From positions 1 through 23,314 of the IMG/VR virus record IMGVR_UViG_3300042691_012604: DNA of 23,314 bases, one strand, 5' to 3'. Position numbers and translations under genes: made by a program. The DNA is from a virus. This document shows, piece after piece, positions 1-7,224 of the stretch (positions are counted from its first letter, which is position 1; each line of letters opens with the position of its first letter). A model generated the notes under the pieces. The model was not told where the DNA came from, did not search any database, and saw only the letters and a program-made list of their open reading frames with translations.

Positions 1-645
1 GAGGCCGGAAACGATGACCGGATGGACGCGGTGGTCTTCGGGGCGCGGCCCTATCACCACCGGTTCAAGGTCAAGCATTGGCTGCCGATTCCGATGCCGG
101 TCGCGGACTATCAAGCGGTGCGGAAGGACGAGGCCCCCGGCCCGCGCAAGGGGCGCAAGTTCCGGGTCGCCCATTCGCCGACGCGCCGGTCTATCAAGGG
201 GACCGCGGAGTTCTTGCGGGCCTGCGAGTACCTGACGATGCATCAGGGCATCGAGGTCGAGCCGGTGCTCATCGAGGGGCTCGAGCACGGCGCGGCGTTG
301 CGGCTCAAGGCGTCCTGCGATGCGGTCTTTGACAGCTTCTGGCTGGGGATGCAGGGGTCCGGGCTGGAGGGTGGCGCGATGGGGATGCCGGTGCTGGCGG
401 GCGATTCCGAGGCGCAGGCCGACCTCCTCAAGCTCGGCATCGAGGTGCCGTGGACGATTGCCAACGACGAGCAGGGCATCCGCGACCAGTTGGCGCGACT
501 CGCGACGGATGCTAGGTTTTATCAGCAGGAGGCCGAGCGCGTTCACGCCTACGTCGTGGCTCATCACGACTACGCGGTCGTCGGTGCCAAGTATGCGACC
601 ATCTTGACCGAGGCAAAGCGGAATGGCCCTCCCTACCGTCAGTGA
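1..645 (+). CDS. Glycosyltransferase, C-terminal part (cut by window start)
   Basis: The frame is open from base 1, so the gene begins upstream; an internal ATG at 22 is unlikely to be the start. The visible ~214 residues look like the nucleotide-sugar-binding half of a GT-B glycosyltransferase (GT4-like): a stretch around bases 165-240 (AHSPTRRSIKGTAEFLRA) resembles the start of that domain, and the segment LEGGAMGMPVLAGD matches the family's donor-binding loop (E..A.G.PV). The first glutamate of the usual EX7E motif seems replaced (MQGSG precedes LEGGA), so catalysis is not assured. It overlaps the connector gene by 23 bp, placing it among virion genes; a role in glycosylating virion or cell-surface components is inference. 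The fold call is fairly secure, the substrate unknown. Confidence 0.72.
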   Translation, partial: EAGNDDRMDAVVFGARPYHHRFKVKHWLPIPMPVADYQAVRKDEAPGPRKGRKFRVAHSPTRRSIKGTAEFLRACEYLTMHQGIEVEPVLIEGLEHGAALRLKASCDAVFDSFWLGMQGSGLEGGAMGMPVLAGDSEAQADLLKLGIEVPWTIANDEQGIRDQLARLATDARFYQQEAERVHAYVVAHHDYAVVGAKYATILTEAKRNGPPYRQ

Positions 646-1186
646 CCTGAAGTCCTACCTCCGCATCGAGTCGAACGCGGAGAACACGCTCTTGACCGCG
701 CTCCTCGCTCGGGCGACGGCGCAGCTTGAACTCTGGATGGACTGCCCCATCACGGCGGTCTCGCAGACCTACGTCGACCGGTGCGAGACGGACGCCGACG
801 TGCCAGTCACGTCCCTCGTCTTTCCGCGTCGGCCCATTAGCGTGACCTCCATCGTCGACGTCGACGGCGTGACGATGCCGAGCACCGAGTACTGGACCGA
901 CGGCGCGGCGGGGATGATCTACGCCGAGACCGGGTACAGCTTCAGCAACCCCCGGTACACGGTCACCGCGCTCTGCGGCTTGTCGCTCTCCCAGCACTAC
1001 ACGGCGTGGGAGCCGATTCTCTCGCAATGCATCATCGACTTGGCCGCGGACCTGTACCAGAAGCGGACGCCGAACGCGGCGAGCGAGACCAGCGCCTCGA
1101 CGACCATCACCTGGGACGTCTCGCGGGAGACCGCGGCGCGGGTGCTCAAGACCTTGCGGGCCTTGAAGCTGCCGGTGGCGGGCTAA
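623..1186 (+). CDS. Head-tail connector protein (HK97 gp6-like)
   Basis: A 187-residue protein starting MALPTVSDLKSYLRIES and continuing ENTLLTALLARATAQLELWM, the typical N-terminal helical pattern of phage gp6-like connector proteins, in which short helices pack below the portal ring. The C-terminal half repeats the pattern with a helix around IIDLAADLYQKRTPN and a final helix with ETAARVLKTLRALK. In this family the protein forms a ring between portal and head-closure protein. Length is somewhat above the roughly 100 residues of the shortest members because of a central beta-rich insertion. The stop overlaps the next start by one base (TAATG), so the two are probably translationally coupled. 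The family assignment rests on pattern recognition and gene position. Confidence 0.72.
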   Translation: MALPTVSDLKSYLRIESNAENTLLTALLARATAQLELWMDCPITAVSQTYVDRCETDADVPVTSLVFPRRPISVTSIVDVDGVTMPSTEYWTDGAAGMIYAETGYSFSNPRYTVTALCGLSLSQHYTAWEPILSQCIIDLAADLYQKRTPNAASETSASTTITWDVSRETAARVLKTLRALKLPVAG

Positions 1187-1626
1187 TGTATATCGCACCC
1201 GGCCTGCTGGACCAGCGGCTCGGCTTCTTCAGCCGGGGGGACGACGGGGCCGACGGCTTCCAGCGCCCCGTCTACACGAAGACGGGCGTCTATTGGGGGC
1301 GCGTCGATGCCACGGCGAACACCTTCACGGTGGCCGGGGCTCCGCAGGCGCATACGGACAGCCGGACAACCGCGGTCGCCACGGTCGCGGACTATGTGCC
1401 GGTCGACCCGTATGGGATCGTCAAGCTCGAGGGGGACGAGACCCTCTGGTTCGTGCGCGGGGTCTATGCGGTGCGGCAGATGGCCTGTCAGCAGGTGACG
1501 CTTGAGGCCATCGACCCCACGGCCTACGGGCAGTATATCTTGTACGATGCGGCAGACGTTTCGGACGGGGTGCATCTCGTCGCGACGTCGGCGTTCACCA
1601 CCGGGTTTGACGAGGGCTTCGAGTAA
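1186..1626 (+). CDS. Head-closure / head-tail adaptor protein
   Basis: The start ATG at 1186 overlaps the preceding stop; the frame is open further upstream but that would overlap the connector gene by about 180 bp. The 146-residue product is beta-rich and contains GVYWGRVDA near the start and LWFVRGVYAVRQMACQQVTLEAID near the middle. This resembles the small barrel of phage head-tail joining proteins (SPP1 gp16 / Phage_H_T_join type), which plug the connector after DNA packaging. Its position directly after a gp6-like connector agrees. The C-terminal ~35 residues (from YGQYILYD) extend past the usual domain and are unassigned. Confidence 0.62.
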   Translation: MYIAPGLLDQRLGFFSRGDDGADGFQRPVYTKTGVYWGRVDATANTFTVAGAPQAHTDSRTTAVATVADYVPVDPYGIVKLEGDETLWFVRGVYAVRQMACQQVTLEAIDPTAYGQYILYDAADVSDGVHLVATSAFTTGFDEGFE

Positions 1627-2171
1627 TGGCAGAGACCCCGAAGGTTCTATCCGCGCTCCTCGCGCAGTTGCCGGACAACACGTCGGGCGACATCAGCCCC
1701 GAGGACATCCGGGACGTGGTGGTCAGCCTGTTCCCGAGCCGGGGCCAGTTGGACCTCACGGCGTCGGCGGCGACCACGTTCGCGCTCACCGATACCTGGT
1801 ACAAGCTGGCCGGGACGACGGCGCTGGACACCTCGCTCGGACAGGACGGGTTCTCGCAGTACGCGAACAACGAACTCCGAGCGACCAAGGCGGTCAATCA
1901 GGTGCTGCTTGTGACGGCCAACGTCGAGCTGGTCTGTGCGGCGAATAACAAGACCTACGGCCTGACGTTCGCCAAGAACGGGACGCCGCTGACCAACGTC
2001 CACATCTCGGCGGTCCTGTCGAGTTCGGGCGACGGCTACGGGTTCTCGCTCTCGACGCTGATCCCGACCGCGGCGAACGACATCATCTCGGTCTATGTGC
2101 GGAATGAGACGGACACCACGAGCGTCACGGCGACCAGCTTGACGCTCTCCGCGGTGGGCTTCATCCGATGA
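1626..2171 (+). CDS. Virion surface protein, beta-rich (tail/decoration type)
   Basis: 181 residues. The N-terminal ~35 residues contain LLAQLPDNTSGDISPEDIRD followed by VVVSL, a short helical module I recognise from many phage tail-fibre or decoration proteins. The remainder alternates hydrophobic and polar residues (ATTFALTDTWYKLAG, QVLLVTANVELVCAANNKTYGLTF, DIISVYVRNETD, LTLSAVGFIR), consistent with a jelly-roll or C1q-like beta sandwich. The start ATG overlaps the preceding stop by one base. The likely role is a trimeric surface or receptor-contact protein on the particle; neither partner nor receptor can be read from the sequence. It opens a cassette of similar proteins that separates the head-closure gene from the tail-completion genes. 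Confidence 0.5.
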   Translation: MAETPKVLSALLAQLPDNTSGDISPEDIRDVVVSLFPSRGQLDLTASAATTFALTDTWYKLAGTTALDTSLGQDGFSQYANNELRATKAVNQVLLVTANVELVCAANNKTYGLTFAKNGTPLTNVHISAVLSSSGDGYGFSLSTLIPTAANDIISVYVRNETDTTSVTATSLTLSAVGFIR

Positions 2172-2428
2172 TCGACGAGGAGTTCGTGTCGGGCCTCGAC
2201 ACCCGGCAGCTTTGCGGGCACGACGTTCGGCGTTCCGGCTTCTGGCCGACCGACCGCGCTCGCGCCGAGCGGTTCGTTGCCACCTACGGCGGGACGCTGG
2301 CCGCGGTGCCGGTGGGGGACGCGGCGATCGCGCTCCGCTGGGAGGCGGCGTCCGGGCAGGTGGTGACGGCGACCGGTCCCACGACCGCGATGGCGTTCGA
2401 GCGATTGACGCAGGCGATGACCCTCTAA
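2168..2428 (+). CDS. Hypothetical phage protein (86 aa)
   Basis: I do not recognise the family. The start ATG overlaps the previous stop (ATGA), so it is probably translationally coupled. Its composition is mixed alpha/beta: ERFVATYGGTLAAVPVGDAAIALRWEA, then VVTATGPTTAMAFERLTQAM at the end. The last segment (short strand, then helix) is reminiscent of small phage proteins with an alpha-beta-alpha sandwich, but the resemblance is weak. No Cys pair, signal peptide or membrane segment is seen. Its position among virion surface genes is the only functional hint. Confidence 0.55.
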   Translation: MIDEEFVSGLDTRQLCGHDVRRSGFWPTDRARAERFVATYGGTLAAVPVGDAAIALRWEAASGQVVTATGPTTAMAFERLTQAMTL

Positions 2429-2464
2429 CCTTCCGACCCTTTACCCCCTCACGAGGATAGCACG
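2429..2464 (+). promoter_or_regulatory. Leader with SD and upstream CCTC (start-associated element, divergent copy)
   Basis: This 36-bp gap holds a C/T-rich run (ACCCCCTC from 2443) directly followed by the Shine-Dalgarno GAGGA (2453-2457), 8 bp before the ATG at 2465. It resembles the leaders in front of 13973, 20657 and 22305, which share CACC-pyrimidines-CATCG-RAGG. Here the CCTC and GAGG are only 2 bases apart, so a full hairpin cannot form. Confidence 0.35.
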
Positions 2465-2920
2465 ATGGCTGCTGGCAAGTGGAAGCTGTACGATACCGCG
2501 AAGCTTTACATCGGTGACGGCACGACCGACCTGAACTCGCACACCTTTAAGATTGCGCTGTTCACGTCGTCGTCTGACGCGAACACGCTCACCGAGTCGA
2601 CGTATGCGGGGCTGACCAACGAGGTCGCCAGCGGCACCGGCTATACCACTGGCGGCAACACGCTGTCCGGGGTGACGTGGACGCAGAGCAGCGGGACGGC
2701 GACGTTCGACGCGACGGACGCGACGTGGACGGCCTCGGGCGGGTCCATCACGGCCCGTTACGCGGTCATCTATGACGACACCTCGGCGTCGAAGGTGCTG
2801 ATTTGCGTCTGCCTCCTCGACACCGCCCCGGCTGACGTGACTGTGACCAGCGGCAATACGCTCACGATCCAGTTCAACGCCTCGGGCATCTTCACGCTGT
2901 CTGGCGCGACGACTGACTAA
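2465..2920 (+). CDS. Phage structural protein, beta-rich, Thr/Ser-rich (151 aa)
   Basis: The sequence begins MAAGKWKLYDTAKLYIGDGT and continues as an almost purely beta-strand-like protein rich in Thr, Ser, Gly and Ala. It includes HTFKIALFTS, YAGLTNEVASGTGYTTGG and ITARYAVIYDDTSASKVLICVCLLD. Proteins of this exact style recur in siphovirus tail or decoration loci, usually annotated as hypothetical; function is not established. A clear SD (GAGGA, 8 bp upstream) supports the start. The stop overlaps the next start by one base. I infer a surface-exposed virion protein, possibly a fibre or decoration subunit. Confidence 0.6.
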   Translation: MAAGKWKLYDTAKLYIGDGTTDLNSHTFKIALFTSSSDANTLTESTYAGLTNEVASGTGYTTGGNTLSGVTWTQSSGTATFDATDATWTASGGSITARYAVIYDDTSASKVLICVCLLDTAPADVTVTSGNTLTIQFNASGIFTLSGATTD

Positions 2921-3390
2921 TGCCGTCCCAAACGCTGGTCACATATAAAACAATCGTCACTCCGACGATTACGCTCACCTCGCTGGCAAGCGGGGCGGGG
3001 CGTATCTGCGCGGTCGTGGATAACACCACGACTCGCGCACCAGCGGCACAGGTCTACCTCCGCGCCACGACGGGAGGCACGGCTCCAACAGCGAGTACGC
3101 CCATCAAGCTGTATCTGATTCGTCGGTCGAACGACGGGACGACGGACCTAGCAGACAGCAATCTCGGCACGGCAGACGCCGCGGTCGCGACCGAGCCGAC
3201 GAACGCCGAGCAGGTCGGGAGTATCATCGTGACAAACGCCACAAACACGACCTACATCAAGTCCTTCCTCGTTTACGATCTCTCGGCGAAATATTCGTTC
3301 GTCGTCTGGAACGCGACGGGTCAGGCGCTCAATGCCACGGCGTCGAACTTCACGTTCCAGATTGTCCCGGTTGTGATGGAGGCGCAGTAA
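2920..3390 (+). CDS. Phage structural protein, beta-rich (156 aa)
   Basis: A Thr/Ala-rich protein with repeated strand-like segments: TPTITLTSLASGAGRICAVV, PIKLYLIRRSNDG, QVGSIIVTNATNTTYIKSFL, YSFVVWNATGQALNA, and FTFQIVPVVMEAQ at the end. No catalytic motif, signal peptide or membrane segment is seen. The ATG overlaps the preceding stop. Codon usage begins to shift here to A/T-ending codons (for example ACA TAT AAA ACA near the start), and the lower GC continues through the LamG gene, suggesting the two arrived together. The role is probably a virion surface or fibre protein. Confidence 0.55.
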   Translation: MPSQTLVTYKTIVTPTITLTSLASGAGRICAVVDNTTTRAPAAQVYLRATTGGTAPTASTPIKLYLIRRSNDGTTDLADSNLGTADAAVATEPTNAEQVGSIIVTNATNTTYIKSFLVYDLSAKYSFVVWNATGQALNATASNFTFQIVPVVMEAQ

Positions 3391-3392
3391 AC

Positions 3393-4091
3393 GTGCCCGC
3401 CATCTCGAAATACCAGCAGACGATTTCGCGCACGGGGCTCACCGGTCTCAACGCGACGACGGGCTTCACGGTTTCGTGGTGGCATCGGTGGAATCACTCC
3501 ATCAACCCGCTGTATCCGGCGCAGGGCAATGTATTCGCACACTTCAACCAAGGCACTGCTCGCAACGGATACGGCGTCGGGTTCCAGACCGACGGGCAGG
3601 TCAGCGTAGTGATTTACGGGTCGGCAGGATTGACGACCACGAACACCACGGGTAATGCGCTCGCAACCTCCGGGCGGTGGGCGCATTGCGCGGTGACGTT
3701 CAATGATGCCGACAACGCGGTGCTCGTGTATGTCAACGGCGAACTATTGACCCGAGGCACGAACACCCGCGACCTGACCTCGACCACGACGGGGCTGACG
3801 ACAAGCATCGGAAACAGCATCTCCACGCTGCCGGAGTATCGGGGCGAGTTGTTTGACATTCAGGTTTTCCCAGATGTTGTTATTGACCCAAGCGACATTC
3901 ATCACTTGATGAACCCGTTCGAGTCGGTGCCGGGATGCAAGGGCCGGTACTTCGGTGCGCAATCGACGCAGTACACGCTCAACGCCGCGGGCGGGGTTCG
4001 CGATGAAAGCGAAAGCGGCAACGACTTGACCATTACGGGGACCGCGCTGCCCACTGCCGCGGAACCGCCTTTCCGATTCACCATCGCCTAA
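3393..4091 (+). CDS. LamG / concanavalin A-like lectin domain protein
   Basis: 232 residues with a GTG start supported by GGAGG about 10 bp upstream; the previous gene ends 2 bp before. The hallmark of LamG-type jelly rolls lies at residues ~93-115: GRWAHCAVTFNDADNAVLVYVNGELL, equivalent to the family pattern W.H.A.T......LYV.G. It is preceded by FTVSWWHRWNH (strands with aromatic residues) and followed by YRGELFDIQVFPDVVIDPSDIHHLM, the usual closing strands. In phages such domains bind carbohydrate and are found in adhesins or decoration proteins. GC is markedly lower than the surroundings (28 of 60 at 3841-3900). A host-surface or mucus-type glycan-binding role is inference. Confidence 0.72.
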   Translation: MPAISKYQQTISRTGLTGLNATTGFTVSWWHRWNHSINPLYPAQGNVFAHFNQGTARNGYGVGFQTDGQVSVVIYGSAGLTTTNTTGNALATSGRWAHCAVTFNDADNAVLVYVNGELLTRGTNTRDLTSTTTGLTTSIGNSISTLPEYRGELFDIQVFPDVVIDPSDIHHLMNPFESVPGCKGRYFGAQSTQYTLNAAGGVRDESESGNDLTITGTALPTAAEPPFRFTIA

Positions 4092-4102
4092 CCCAACAAC
4101 CG

Positions 4103-4342
4103 ATGATCACCATCACGAGCTATTACATCACGCCCGCTACGCAGACCGTTGCGGTCGAGTACGCCTATGTCATCGCCGACGAGGTGCAGGGCGTGAGCGT
4201 GCCGCGGACGGGGAACGAGCAGCTCTCCGAGACGAACGCCCCGCTCGACAAGCCGGACTGGACGGACGACGACCTCTGCGCGGCGCTGGCCACGCGGCTC
4301 GGGCGTCCGGTGTCCGACGTCGTGATGGCGCAGCCGGAGTAG
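4103..4342 (+). CDS. Hypothetical phage protein (79 aa)
   Basis: I do not recognise the family. The N-terminal half is strand-like (MITITSYYITPATQTVAVEYAYVI). The C-terminal half is acidic and helical (KPDWTDDDLCAALATRLG). There is no obvious SD before the ATG (AACCCAACAACCG). It lies 11 bp after the LamG gene and 8 bp before the repeat protein gene, so it is part of the virion surface cassette; a role as chaperone or small linker for one of its neighbours is possible but not shown by the sequence. Confidence 0.5.
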   Translation: MITITSYYITPATQTVAVEYAYVIADEVQGVSVPRTGNEQLSETNAPLDKPDWTDDDLCAALATRLGRPVSDVVMAQPE

Positions 4343-4350
4343 GCTGACCG

Positions 4351-5850
4351 ATGGCCCGCGGCAACTCCGGTATCAGGAACCGTGGGCCATTCAACGCCCA
4401 GCGATTTGTCGCGGCGTACCTCGCGCCGGTAGTCATCGCGACGGGGTTGGGTGAGGGGACGTATACGGGGTTCGTCCCGACCGTTGCGGTCACGAACAAC
4501 ATCGCGGTCGCCACCGAGACGGGGGCGGGCACCTATACAGGGCTGACGCCGACCGTCATCGCGGGGAACAACCAGAGCGCGAGCACCCAGACCGGGACGG
4601 GGACGTATACCGGCTTCGTGCCGACGTTGACCATCGAGGTCGATGTCGCGACGCAGACCGGGACGGGATCGTACACGGGCCTCGCGCCCACGCTGGTCAC
4701 CCCGGTCGCCGTCCCCACGAGTACGGGGCAGGGCACCTATACCGGATTTGCGCCCGCGCTGTCGCTCCCGGTGGTCGCCTCGAGCCAGACGGGGACGGGC
4801 AGTTACACGGGCTTCGCGCCCACGATTACCGCCTCGGCCAGCGTGGCCACGCAGACGGGGACCGGCACCTACACCGGGCAAGCCCCCGCGGTGGTCACGA
4901 CGGCGAACCAGTTTGTCGCCACGGCCACGGGTCTGGGGACGTACACGGGCTTCGCGCCGAGCTTGGCCGAGCCGATTACCGTCACGACCGCGCTGGGGCA
5001 GGGCACCTATACGGGCCAGTCTCCCGCGGTGGTGGTCGGCAACGCGGTCATCGTCCAGCCGGGGACGGGGGCCGGGAGCTATACGGGGTTCGCGCCGACC
5101 ATCTTCTCGACGGTGGTCGTCTCGACGCAGACGGGGCAGGTCACGGCGACGGGCTTCGCCCCCGCGGCGATCGATGGGGTCCGGGCGGCGACCCAGACGG
5201 GGACCGGGACGTACACGGGGCTGGCTCCCGTTATCGCCACGACCGCGGTCACCCAGACCGGGCAGGCCACGCTCACGGGGTATGCGCCGACCATCGTCAC
5301 GGGGGGCGCGGTCACGGTCCTGCCGGGGGTCGGGACGGGCACCTATACCGGACAGGCCCCCACCCTGCGCGAGGCCGTCAGGGTCCAGCCTGGCGTCGGC
5401 GCGGGGCTGTATACGGGGCAGACGCCCGCGGTGGTGGTCTCGGCCAACGTGGCGGTGGCGACCGGGGTGGGGGCTGGGACGTACACCGGGTTCGCGCCGG
5501 TGGTCCGGCTGCCGAAGGTGGCGGCCACGCAGACCGGGCAGGGGACGTATGCCGGGCTGGCTCCCGCGGTGGTGCTGGGCACGGTCATCCGTCCGGGGGT
5601 CGGGGCGGGGACGTACACGGGCTTCCGGCCCTCGATTGCTATTGCGCCGGTGGTCTTTGTGCGGGCGACGGGGCGCGACTTGTCCGCCCCGTATGGGCTG
5701 GTTGAGGATCGCTCGGGCGCGGAGGTCTGGGCGGTGGACGAGGGCGGGGTGGCGCGGCGGGTGCTTGAGGAGTCCGGGCCGCAGGTCGTGGCGCGGGACC
5801 GAGGCGCGAATGAGGTCACCGTGCTAGATTCTTCACAGGGACTAGTCTAG
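4351..5850 (+). CDS. Tandem-repeat protein with 18 TGxGTYTGFAPT units, probable virion fibre/decoration protein
   Basis: 499 residues in three parts. Residues 1-30 form a basic, non-repetitive head (MARGNSGIRNRGPFNAQRF). Residues ~31-437 hold 18 tandem units of 21-25 residues with core T.TGTGTYTGFAPTV followed by a variable hydrophobic segment. Residues ~438-499 are a non-repetitive, charged C-terminal domain (GLVEDRSGAEVWAVDEGGVA). Strongly conserved are Gly, Tyr (Leu/Ala in a few units), Thr-Gly, Phe/Leu/Gln and Pro. Such a period fits a beta-solenoid or stacked beta-hairpin fibre, but I know no named family with this consensus; similar Gly-Thr repeats occur in phage tail-region proteins. 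No Cys, signal peptide or membrane segment is seen. Its position between the LamG gene and the tail-completion genes suggests a virion surface role. The gene call is secure, the function inferred. Confidence 0.72.
   Translation: MARGNSGIRNRGPFNAQRFVAAYLAPVVIATGLGEGTYTGFVPTVAVTNNIAVATETGAGTYTGLTPTVIAGNNQSASTQTGTGTYTGFVPTLTIEVDVATQTGTGSYTGLAPTLVTPVAVPTSTGQGTYTGFAPALSLPVVASSQTGTGSYTGFAPTITASASVATQTGTGTYTGQAPAVVTTANQFVATATGLGTYTGFAPSLAEPITVTTALGQGTYTGQSPAVVVGNAVIVQPGTGAGSYTGFAPTIFSTVVVSTQTGQVTATGFAPAAIDGVRAATQTGTGTYTGLAPVIATTAVTQTGQATLTGYAPTIVTGGAVTVLPGVGTGTYTGQAPTLREAVRVQPGVGAGLYTGQTPAVVVSANVAVATGVGAGTYTGFAPVVRLPKVAATQTGQGTYAGLAPAVVLGTVIRPGVGAGTYTGFRPSIAIAPVVFVRATGRDLSAPYGLVEDRSGAEVWAVDEGGVARRVLEESGPQVVARDRGANEVTVLDSSQGLV
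4441..5661 (+). repeat. Degenerate 63-75 bp in-frame tandem repeat array (18 units)
   Basis: DNA-level counterpart of the protein repeats. Each unit carries a variant of ACGGGGACNGGNACNTAYACNGG. Unit length varies by whole codons and third positions differ widely, so selection acts on the protein. Units 11 and 13 diverge most (QTGQVTATGFAP and QTGQATLTGYAP). Boundaries are approximate. Confidence 0.8.
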
Positions 5851-5858
5851 GGGCGACG

Positions 5859-6218
5859 ATGGCAACGACCGCGACGAGCAAGCAGATCCACCCGAACAAC
5901 GCCTACCTGGTGCGGCAGGCCTTGTCGAAGTACGACCCGACGACGAACACCTACATCGTCTGGACGGGGGCCGCGTCGGTCACGGCGGGGTTCTACGAGG
6001 ACGCGCTCGGGGTGACGGCCATCGCAGGGCTCACGGGCTTGAATATGACCGAGAGCAGCGTCACGGGGACGTACTACTACGTCGTGCCGGGGACGTCGAC
6101 GGCGGTCCTCGCGAGCTACGCGGGCGAGACCATCTATCAGATCGTGACGGGCGGGGTGCAGAGCGACCTCAAGGTCGTGACGCCGCTGGTCGTGACCGAG
6201 CCCCGGTACGCGCAATGA
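5859..6218 (+). CDS. Phage structural protein, hypothetical (119 aa)
   Basis: A small beta-rich protein with YLVRQALSKYDPTTNTYIVW near the N-terminus, then GFYEDALGVTAIAGLTGLNM, GTYYYVVPGTSTAVLASYAG, and VVTPLVVTEPRYAQ at the end. The segment pattern (strand, turn, strand with YY) fits a small beta sandwich. I do not recognise a named family. It follows the repeat protein by 8 bp, with AGGGG before the ATG, and overlaps the next start (ATGA). It is the last gene of the surface cassette before the conserved tail-completion genes, so it could be an adaptor or fibre-associated protein. Confidence 0.5.
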   Translation: MATTATSKQIHPNNAYLVRQALSKYDPTTNTYIVWTGAASVTAGFYEDALGVTAIAGLTGLNMTESSVTGTYYYVVPGTSTAVLASYAGETIYQIVTGGVQSDLKVVTPLVVTEPRYAQ

Positions 6219-6706
6219 GCGTGAAAGTCCGCGACTTGTCGCCGGAGTTTCTGAAGCAGTATCGGGACGCCTCGCGGCTGGCGCTCGATGCGGCGGCGGC
6301 CTTGTACGAGGGCAATATCAAGAAGCGGATGATGCGCGGCTACTACACCTCGGGTGCGTTCCGTTCGACGGCGCAGATTGTCCAGCACGTCCAGCGCGAG
6401 GAGCCGATGTTCGGCGGCAACGGCTGGTACACCAAGGTCGGCGTCCCAGATGGGATTATGGCGAAGCCGAAATCGAAGAAGGCGCAGAAGAAGTTCTTCC
6501 GAAAGCTGGCGATGTCGACCAAGATGCCGTCGATGGTCGGGCAGATCGCGCTCGCGTGGGAGATGGGTCACCAGAATATCTTCACGCGTAAGTATGAGCG
6601 GGTCGAGATATTCAAGCCGGTCCTGCTGGATTCCTTGCAGGCGATGACGGCGACCTACAACCGCGTCCTGAACCGCTACCTCGAGCGCGGGAGACCCGTC
6701 CGATGA
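6215..6706 (+). CDS. Tail completion / neck protein (HK97 gp10-like)
   Basis: 163 residues. An N-terminal helix carries FLKQYRDASRLALDAAAALYEGNIKKRM, and the C-terminal segment IALAWEMGHQNIFTRKYERV ends in FKPVLLDSLQ. The latter matches the end of HK97 gp10-type proteins: an aromatic-E-x-G-H element, then a (R/K)P.L...L helix. In known phages this protein sits at the head-tail interface or helps terminate the tail. It is placed directly before a tail terminator, as usual. Between the two conserved ends lies a basic segment (KPKSKKAQKKFFRKLA). The start overlaps the previous stop, and the gene overlaps the next one by 4 bp (ATGA). Confidence 0.7.
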   Translation: MSVKVRDLSPEFLKQYRDASRLALDAAAALYEGNIKKRMMRGYYTSGAFRSTAQIVQHVQREEPMFGGNGWYTKVGVPDGIMAKPKSKKAQKKFFRKLAMSTKMPSMVGQIALAWEMGHQNIFTRKYERVEIFKPVLLDSLQAMTATYNRVLNRYLERGRPVR

Positions 6707-7194
6707 CGCTGCCCAAGTACGTCGTCCCAGGTAGTACGCCGCTCCCGTCGACCGCCTCCACGGTTCAGCTCTACGCGACCCTGCGCCAGCAGTTGTTGGC
6801 GTATGAGTCCAGCCAGACCGAGATGCTGGAGGACTTCGTGGGGGATCGCGTGTGGGTGCGGGCCGCGCCGGACAACCCGGTCTTCCCGTACCTGACCCTT
6901 CGGCTCGACCGGACCAGTCTCTCGGCGTTCAACGGCTACCGGGAGACGGCGGTCCTCGAGGTGCAGGCGGTGGGCCGTCCCGACAGCCAGCTCCCGCTCG
7001 TGGAGTCGGCGATGGACATTGTGGATCAATGCCTCACCGGGCTGACGCTCTCGTCCTCTGGGCTCGTCGTGGGCCGGAGCCGGACGCGCCAGACCATCCC
7101 GCAGATGACCGACCCCGCGGATAGTGCGGTGGTCGGGGTTGTCAGTAACTTTGAGCTGTACCTCTGGCCGGTCGTCTTGACGGCCCGCGCCTAA
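6703..7194 (+). CDS. Tail terminator protein
   Basis: 163 residues with the usual features of siphovirus tail terminators (lambda gpU / DUF3168-like): an N-terminal helix with TVQLYATLRQQLLAYESSQT, the strand FPYLTLRLDRTSL, and a central strand ETAVLEVQAVGRPDSQ. Next comes a helix VESAMDIVDQCLTGLTLSSS and closing strands VSNFELYLWPVVL. In the family it forms a hexamer ring that stops tube growth and joins tail to head. Its position between the gp10-like gene and the major tail protein supports the call. The start ATG overlaps the preceding stop (ATGA). Confidence 0.68.
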   Translation: MTLPKYVVPGSTPLPSTASTVQLYATLRQQLLAYESSQTEMLEDFVGDRVWVRAAPDNPVFPYLTLRLDRTSLSAFNGYRETAVLEVQAVGRPDSQLPLVESAMDIVDQCLTGLTLSSSGLVVGRSRTRQTIPQMTDPADSAVVGVVSNFELYLWPVVLTARA

Positions 7195-7224
7195 CCCGTT
7201 GTACCCTTCACCCCGGATGGACCT

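Noticed and set aside
4441-5661. Regular repeats resembling a CRISPR array
   Set aside because: Units are degenerate, vary in length by whole codons and keep one open frame; there are no identical repeats or unique spacers.
4643-5827. A long Arg/Pro-rich frame within the repeat gene on the + strand
   Set aside because: It is the +1 shadow of the 18-repeat gene. The Gly/Thr-rich frame has a consistent repeat and domain structure, while the shadow is compositionally abnormal.
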